A DNA stretch of 64,000 nucleotides from Streptomyces anulatus (GTDB lineage: Bacteria > Actinomycetota > Actinomycetes > Streptomycetales > Streptomycetaceae), in the NCBI RefSeq assembly GCF_000721175.1, contig NZ_JOEZ01000020.1, forward strand, positions 41,668-105,667. Reading direction: 5' to 3'. A model generated the notes under the pieces. The model was not told the origin of the DNA. It saw only the letters and a program-made list of their open reading frames with translations, and did not search any database. Shown here piece by piece: positions 60,173 to 64,000 of the stretch. The position numbers and the translations under genes were made by a program. Each line of letters begins with the position of its first letter. Within the stretch, counting starts at the first letter, position 1.

Positions 60173-60617
60173 AGTGGATTCCTTCTGGAACGAGCTGTGG
60201 TAGGCCCGGAATGGCTTGCTCCCCTGAGACCACCACAGCGTTGCCTGGGGTTTGGATGCGCGTTGACGCGACCGAACCCTTGCACCTGTGCGCCGAAGCA
60301 AGTCTTGAGGTCGTAGCGTTATGGCCCTTACGTGCTTCACGAAAACGTGGCACTGCCAGCCTCAGGTCCAGGCCACCAACCGGTTCCTAAGGCGCTCGCT
60401 CAAGAGTGCTTTCGGCGAGTCTCGTTTCGCCGGGGAGCCACTCCTCTTCTGCTGGTTGTCCTATGGCGAAGTGTAGCGAGGCGAACAAGGGTCTTCAAGG
60501 AGAGCGCGACCAGCCGTCCGGCGCCGCTGGTGGTGCGCGCACCCTGCCAGTCGTGACGCTGTGTCACACCCGCTCGGGTGTGACTGTGCGCGGCTCTTCC
60601 AGGCCAACACCCTCGTG
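60173..60617. other. Intergenic region at the transposon side
   Basis: 445 bp of visibly lower GC. No ORF has good support. It contains the 22-bp hairpin downstream of tniQ and probably the left end of the transposon, although I could not recognise terminal inverted repeats. Confidence 0.4.
60563..60584 (-). terminator. Hairpin downstream of tniQ
   Basis: A perfect 10-bp stem GTCACACCCG/CGGGTGTGAC with a 2-nt loop, 34 nt past the tniQ stop. It may terminate the leftward transposition operon or be part of a transposon end. Confidence 0.5.
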
Positions 60618-62525
60618 TCAAGTCCAAGGGCTCGCTTCGACGGACGGGGTTTGACCGTGGTCGATGATCGGAGTCAGGTAGGCAGCGTACTCTTCGAGCG
60701 CTGTGATCAACTGGTCGTCGGTGGGTCTTGTAGTGCGGTGCAGGATGCGTGACCAGACCGCGTCGACGCTCATCCGCCATTTCCTCTGCGTTTCTGGGTC
60801 TTGCTGGTTGCAGATGGGTGTCGGGGCGAGCACGTGCTCGCCTTGGGTCACGAGCGACCAGAGGATGACGGATGCGATGTTCCTCTTTCGGTCGCTGAGG
60901 TCAATGGCGAATCCGCCTCCGGGGGCGTAACCGCCGGCCGGGAGGGCGATGTGGCTAGCGATGACTTTCCATGGCTCAGGGCCGATGCACCATGCCTGCA
61001 GCTTCTTTCTGCGCTGTTCGTAATCGATCAGGTCGTCTCGTGAGTCGAGTTCCGCTGCGAGGTCGCGGATCGCGGTCTCAAATTCGAGGGGATCGGGTCG
61101 TTGTCGGGCCCATCGGTGCACTCGTTTTGGGCTTTCGGCGAGGCGGGCTGTGACGGCCGGGTTGCTCAGGAACAAGCTGAGCCGGTCGGCGGCCTTCTGG
61201 ATCGATCCGCCGGATGCTGTCTGGCAGAGCCGAAGTGCGACGGTGCGACGGAGGTGGACGGTTGAAATGCCGTCCATGTGCGCGAAGTACTTCTGATACC
61301 AGTCCTCTTGGAGGAACTGCGGGATGTGCTCGGGACGGAAACGGCTGGTCCGGATCGGCTGCTTCAAATTTCTTGCCAAAGTCGGCCCGGCATAGGTCTG
61401 CACTACTGATGAGACTGCCTGAAGGAAGCCCTCGGAGCACTGAGGACGAGTCTCGAGGAACGCTCGGGCCCAGCCGACTTTGGAGGGCCTGAGTTCATGA
61501 CCGTTGAGCAGAGTCCGCAGATGCCCGGCGAACGAGTCCGCGTCGTTCAGCCGTAGTAGTCGGTCCGCCGCCAGGAGGAGGGCCGCGTTCGGTTGCGGTG
61601 CCAGATGGGGCATGTCGCTGGCGGTGCGGGCGAACTTCGAGCGAGAGAGGGTTTGCTCCTCGGTCGAGGGGCCTGCGGCCAGGAGAGTTTCGAGCTCTTG
61701 GTTGTCGAGGAGATGACGGGAGCTGGGCCAGGACGTCCGCAGGATGAGGCAGGCCGTTCTCAGGTCGGTGAAGTAGTGAGCCGGTGTGGTCGAGTGCCCG
61801 AGGACCTGAACGGATGCAGTTCCGTGCGGGTTCAGCAGGTCGAGGAGGAACGTCTGGAATTTTCGATATTCGGCTGGCAGTTTCCGGGCGGGGGGTGCGT
61901 CTCGGTCGAGTCGGTGACCGCATAGTCCGCCGATGAATTCCCTGCATTGTGCGGGATGAAGCCCGTCTTCGCGCCATCGGGGCATGTGACGGACGCCGCT
62001 GCGGGTGGCCGTGTGGAGGACAGGAGATTCGCAGGCAGGGCAAGCATGTTCCAGAAAACTGCGGTGTTCAAGGCAGGAAAAGACGGGCGGGAGTCGCCAT
62101 GACTTCTTCCAGGGACCGCCGAATTCTCTTTCGAGAGGGTTCTTCTCGCCTGCTAAACACTGGGGGCAGTATCGGGTCGCGTGCATGAACAGCCAGCGGT
62201 GCTGGTGGTTCGCCAGGCCGTTGCGGCCGCTCGGAGAAGGCCGCGCGTGCGGGTAGCGACTGCTGTAGGTGTCCAGCAGCATGGCGTCCACTTCGGTGTC
62301 CGCGGCTTTGACCATTCTGGCGAAGGTGTGCCGCCGTTCCTGGGCGAGGCCGATGAGAAGCGGTGTCGGCAGGACCGCCAGGCTCGGTCGGTCGGTCAGG
62401 CCGGTGCGGATGGACAGCTCTGAGGGAGAGGTGTCCAGCCGGAAGGCCAGGCGGAGAAGGAACCCGGGCAGAGATTCGTCCGGCAGTGGGGCCAGGCTTC
62501 GGGCCAGCGGACGCAACAGGGGCAT
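60618..62525 (-). CDS. tniQ: TniQ/TnsD-family target-selection protein
   Basis: A 635-aa TniQ-like protein. The N-terminal PLARSLAPLPDESLPGFLLRL is the TniQ start. Zinc-binding Cys/His segments follow (RYCPQCLAGE; FSCLEHRSFLEHACPACESP). The C-terminal two thirds contain helix-turn-helix-like helices (FLETRPQCSEGFLQAV; HLRRTVALRLCQTASGGSIQKAAD). TniQ/TnsD proteins choose the target site and recruit the TnsC ATPase. The length fits the long TnsD type more than short Tn5053 TniQ. It starts 9 nt after tnsC. Confidence 0.85.
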   Translation of the reverse strand: MPLLRPLARSLAPLPDESLPGFLLRLAFRLDTSPSELSIRTGLTDRPSLAVLPTPLLIGLAQERRHTFARMVKAADTEVDAMLLDTYSSRYPHARPSPSGRNGLANHQHRWLFMHATRYCPQCLAGEKNPLEREFGGPWKKSWRLPPVFSCLEHRSFLEHACPACESPVLHTATRSGVRHMPRWREDGLHPAQCREFIGGLCGHRLDRDAPPARKLPAEYRKFQTFLLDLLNPHGTASVQVLGHSTTPAHYFTDLRTACLILRTSWPSSRHLLDNQELETLLAAGPSTEEQTLSRSKFARTASDMPHLAPQPNAALLLAADRLLRLNDADSFAGHLRTLLNGHELRPSKVGWARAFLETRPQCSEGFLQAVSSVVQTYAGPTLARNLKQPIRTSRFRPEHIPQFLQEDWYQKYFAHMDGISTVHLRRTVALRLCQTASGGSIQKAADRLSLFLSNPAVTARLAESPKRVHRWARQRPDPLEFETAIRDLAAELDSRDDLIDYEQRRKKLQAWCIGPEPWKVIASHIALPAGGYAPGGGFAIDLSDRKRNIASVILWSLVTQGEHVLAPTPICNQQDPETQRKWRMSVDAVWSRILHRTTRPTDDQLITALEEYAAYLTPIIDHGQTPSVEASPWT

Positions 62526-62534
62526 GGTGCCGGC

Positions 62535-63794
62535 TCACTTCCGCGAGACGGTGATCTGGGGGACGCCCTTATCGTCGAAGACGGTGTTGCGGGGCCTGCG
62601 GCCCTGGACGGCCTTCTTCGCCGGCAGGGCCGGCGGGACATCGCCCTCTTCGCCGGCTGCTCGGACACGTTTGGGGTGCTGGGTGCGGATGATCACGCTG
62701 TCCAGCAGTTCCTCGGTGATCTCTTCAACGCCGGTGTCCATGGCCAGCGAGGCGCCGTCCTCGATCAGTCGCTCGATCAGTCCGACGACTCCGCCGGTGC
62801 GGCGGTAGATGTACTCGGGCATGTTGCCGCCTGTGAGCATGCCTTCGTGTGCGTTGAACAGCCGCAGCTCGTCCTCCAGGCCGGTGAGGTGGTCGACGAA
62901 GTGGGCGATGTCGTCGGGTGTGTCGTAGCTGAATGGCTGCAGGTCCACGAGGTCGAAGCGTCGTGCAGTCTGGGTGGAGGCAGCGTCTTTCCAGTCAGTG
63001 TGGCCGGGTTCGGGAAACTCCCACTGGCCGGTCCTCGGGTCCTGCCAACCTCCGCTGAGGAGTCCGGAATCAGGAATGCCGACGCCGATCAGGATCAGGG
63101 TGACGCGCATGCTCATCAGTGCCCTGATCAGGTCGAGGGTGTCCTGGTCGTCCTTGCGGTGCATGCGGAGCCGGGTGATGTCGTCCAGGATCAGGACGCG
63201 GGTGCGGTGATCGCGAAGGGACGCTCGGACCTGCCGGACGAGCTGGGTCAAGGTCATGTTGCGGCCGCTGGTGCCGAAGAAGTCGAGGATGGCCTGGCAG
63301 GTGGATTTCGGTGTCGCGGTGACCGGTGTCTGGACGTAGGCGACGGTGGCCCGCAGGTCGCGGGCGCCGGGCAGTTCGGGGACGTCCACGAACTCCTCGA
63401 GTCCCAGCCACAGGTCCTCGAAGGTGGCTGCCGCCTCGACGGCGGTCTCCGTCTTTCCCTGATTGCCACCGCCGTTGATCATGATTCCGGGCCGGGTCGT
63501 CGGTTTCTGCTTCATCGCGTTGTTCAACAGCCGGGTCTGCATCAGTTCGGAGACGACCAGACTCATCGGGGTGTCCAGCAGCGGCAGGTTGGCGTGGGTG
63601 GCCCGGCGGTGCAGGTCGTGCAGAGCCCGGTCCCGCTTGCTCTTCTTGTCGTATTGGGCCTGGGACAGGCGAGGAGCGGGGACGAAGGAATGCCGTGTTT
63701 TCCTCCACCTCGTCCAGCCCTCGGCGCTCTCCCGGTCCGGGACCTCGCCCGGCAGGATGAACCCCCTGTCCGAGAGGCTGGCCTCGACGCTCAC
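62535..63794 (-). CDS. TnsC/TniB-like AAA+ transposition ATPase
   Basis: A 419-aa AAA+ protein. Walker A INGGGNQGKTETAVEA (residues about 106-121) and Walker B RVLILDDITRL are intact; LILIGVGIPDSGLL is the sensor I region, and the YRRTGGVVGLIERLIEDGA helix matches TniB/TnsC. It links TniQ to the transposase. The GTG at 63794 is chosen: GGGGAG sits 4 nt upstream and it overlaps the stop of a 41-aa ORF as GTGA. An ATG 12 nt earlier lacks a ribosome-binding site. Confidence 0.88.
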   Translation of the reverse strand: MSVEASLSDRGFILPGEVPDRESAEGWTRWRKTRHSFVPAPRLSQAQYDKKSKRDRALHDLHRRATHANLPLLDTPMSLVVSELMQTRLLNNAMKQKPTTRPGIMINGGGNQGKTETAVEAAATFEDLWLGLEEFVDVPELPGARDLRATVAYVQTPVTATPKSTCQAILDFFGTSGRNMTLTQLVRQVRASLRDHRTRVLILDDITRLRMHRKDDQDTLDLIRALMSMRVTLILIGVGIPDSGLLSGGWQDPRTGQWEFPEPGHTDWKDAASTQTARRFDLVDLQPFSYDTPDDIAHFVDHLTGLEDELRLFNAHEGMLTGGNMPEYIYRRTGGVVGLIERLIEDGASLAMDTGVEEITEELLDSVIIRTQHPKRVRAAGEEGDVPPALPAKKAVQGRRPRNTVFDDKGVPQITVSRK

Positions 63795-63916
63795 TGAGCT
63801 CCCCATTGATCCGTTGTGTCGTCGTGTGCCGCTTCCGACTCCGAGTCGGCGGCTTCGTCGGCAGGCATTAGGGCATGTGCTCGACGGCGGGAGGTGTCAC
63901 CTGTCCGCGTACTCAT
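63791..63916 (-). CDS. 41-aa acidic ORF between transposase and TnsC
   Basis: Begins MSTRTGDTSRRRAHA and becomes Asp/Glu/Ala-rich. It fills the gap between the transposase stop (63957) and TnsC, with a GTGA overlap into TnsC. The upstream ribosome-binding site is weak (GGTGG 11 nt away). It may be a translational bridge rather than a functional peptide. Confidence 0.35.
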   Translation of the reverse strand: MSTRTGDTSRRRAHALMPADEAADSESEAAHDDTTDQWGAQ

Positions 63917-63920
63917 CTGA

Positions 63921-63953
63921 GTGCACCACCGAGTACGAAGTTGTGTGCACCAC
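63921..63953. repeat. GTGCACCAC direct repeat pair
   Basis: GTGCACCAC occurs at 63921-63929 and 63945-63953, 24 bp apart, in the gap between the transposase stop and the 41-aa ORF. It could be an operator for the transposition genes or chance. Confidence 0.3.
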
Positions 63954-63956
63954 TGC

Positions 63957-64000
63957 TCAGGCTACGTCGGTGTCCCGTTCGATGGCCTGGAGGCGGTTCT
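63957..64000 (-). CDS. 3' end of probable TniA/TnsB transposase (partial)
   Basis: Only the last 14 codons are inside the window: an open frame ending NRLQAIERDTDVA and a TGA. Its position upstream of tnsC and tniQ in the same orientation is where TniA/TnsB DDE transposases lie. Identity is inferred from context alone. Confidence 0.45.
   Translation of the reverse strand, partial: NRLQAIERDTDVA

Larger units (their letters stand above)
60618..64000 (-). mobile_element. Tn7/Tn5053-like transposon, partial
   Basis: The gene order transposase end - tnsC/tniB - tniQ on the minus strand defines the transposition module of a Tn7/Tn5053-family element. The right part lies outside the window. The left terminus probably falls in 59950-60600, between the truncated PKD-like gene and tniQ, but no terminal repeat or target duplication was identified. 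Cargo, if any, is beyond the right edge. Confidence 0.7.

Noticed and set aside
60563..60584. Possible CRISPR repeat or transposon terminal repeat
   Set aside because: A single perfect hairpin with no second copy or spacer pattern; more consistent with a terminator.

Overview
The window is high-GC DNA with GTG-rich starts, long runs of 4-nt ATGA/GTGA gene overlaps and families that mark Streptomyces or a very close actinomycete: a conservon (CvnA-D) with CYP157/CYP154-type P450s, XRE/DUF5753 regulators with DUF397 or DUF5999 partners, a DUF574 methyltransferase and DUF2637. No rRNA, tRNA, replication or ribosomal gene was recognised. The content looks accessory (chromosome arm, large linear plasmid or integrated element).

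Layout. (1) 324-10052, minus strand: a conservon (cvnA-B-C-D) followed by two P450s, a Prim-Pol-like orphan, DUF5999, an XRE regulator, a degenerate phosphoribosyltransferase, a 39-aa ORF, two EEP-fold nucleases and a small HTH protein. Most junctions overlap, so it reads as one ~9.7-kb operon. (2) 10216-14161: small conserved proteins, a GntR-GntR-GH15 fusion enzyme, and four copies of an operator-like repeat, two of them a perfect 39-nt inverted repeat in a divergent promoter. (3) 14162-28019, plus strand except one NUDIX gene: a compact biosynthetic cluster. FolE, QueD and QueE make 7-carboxy-7-deazaguanine (CDG). QueC is absent. A phosphoribosyltransferase, glycosyltransferase, PIG-L deacetylase, WbqC protein, DegT aminotransferase, aldo/keto reductase, radical SAM protein with an unusual CX4CX2C motif, thymidylate-kinase-like protein, DEDDh exonuclease, PEP-synthase-like phosphotransferase and HAD phosphatase surround them. 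The best reading is an undescribed glycosylated 7-deazaguanine nucleoside pathway. (4) 28033-35149, minus strand: one operon in which three paralogous regulators sharing an N-terminal domain alternate with NUDIX, PPC/DUF296, asparaginase and 2H-phosphoesterase genes. (5) 35355-38716: XRE/DUF397 pair, DUF574 methyltransferase and unknowns.

(6) 38840-49128: plasmid/ICE-flavoured genes: prepilin peptidase, DUF2637 membrane protein, CoiA-like protein, a second-type LexA with an SOS-box-like site, and a Y-family polymerase lacking the usual catalytic carboxylates (ImuB-like). (7) 49320-60172, minus strand: a Tad/Flp pilus-type secretion locus (SAF, CpaE, TadA, TadB, TadC, pilin-like, three TadE-like) ending in a giant LysM-transmembrane-BTAD protein. 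(8) 60618-64000: part of a Tn7/Tn5053-like transposon (TniQ, TnsC/TniB ATPase, last codons of the probable transposase) running off the right edge. It abuts a gene that looks N-terminally truncated.

All functions are read from motifs by eye; no database search was possible.
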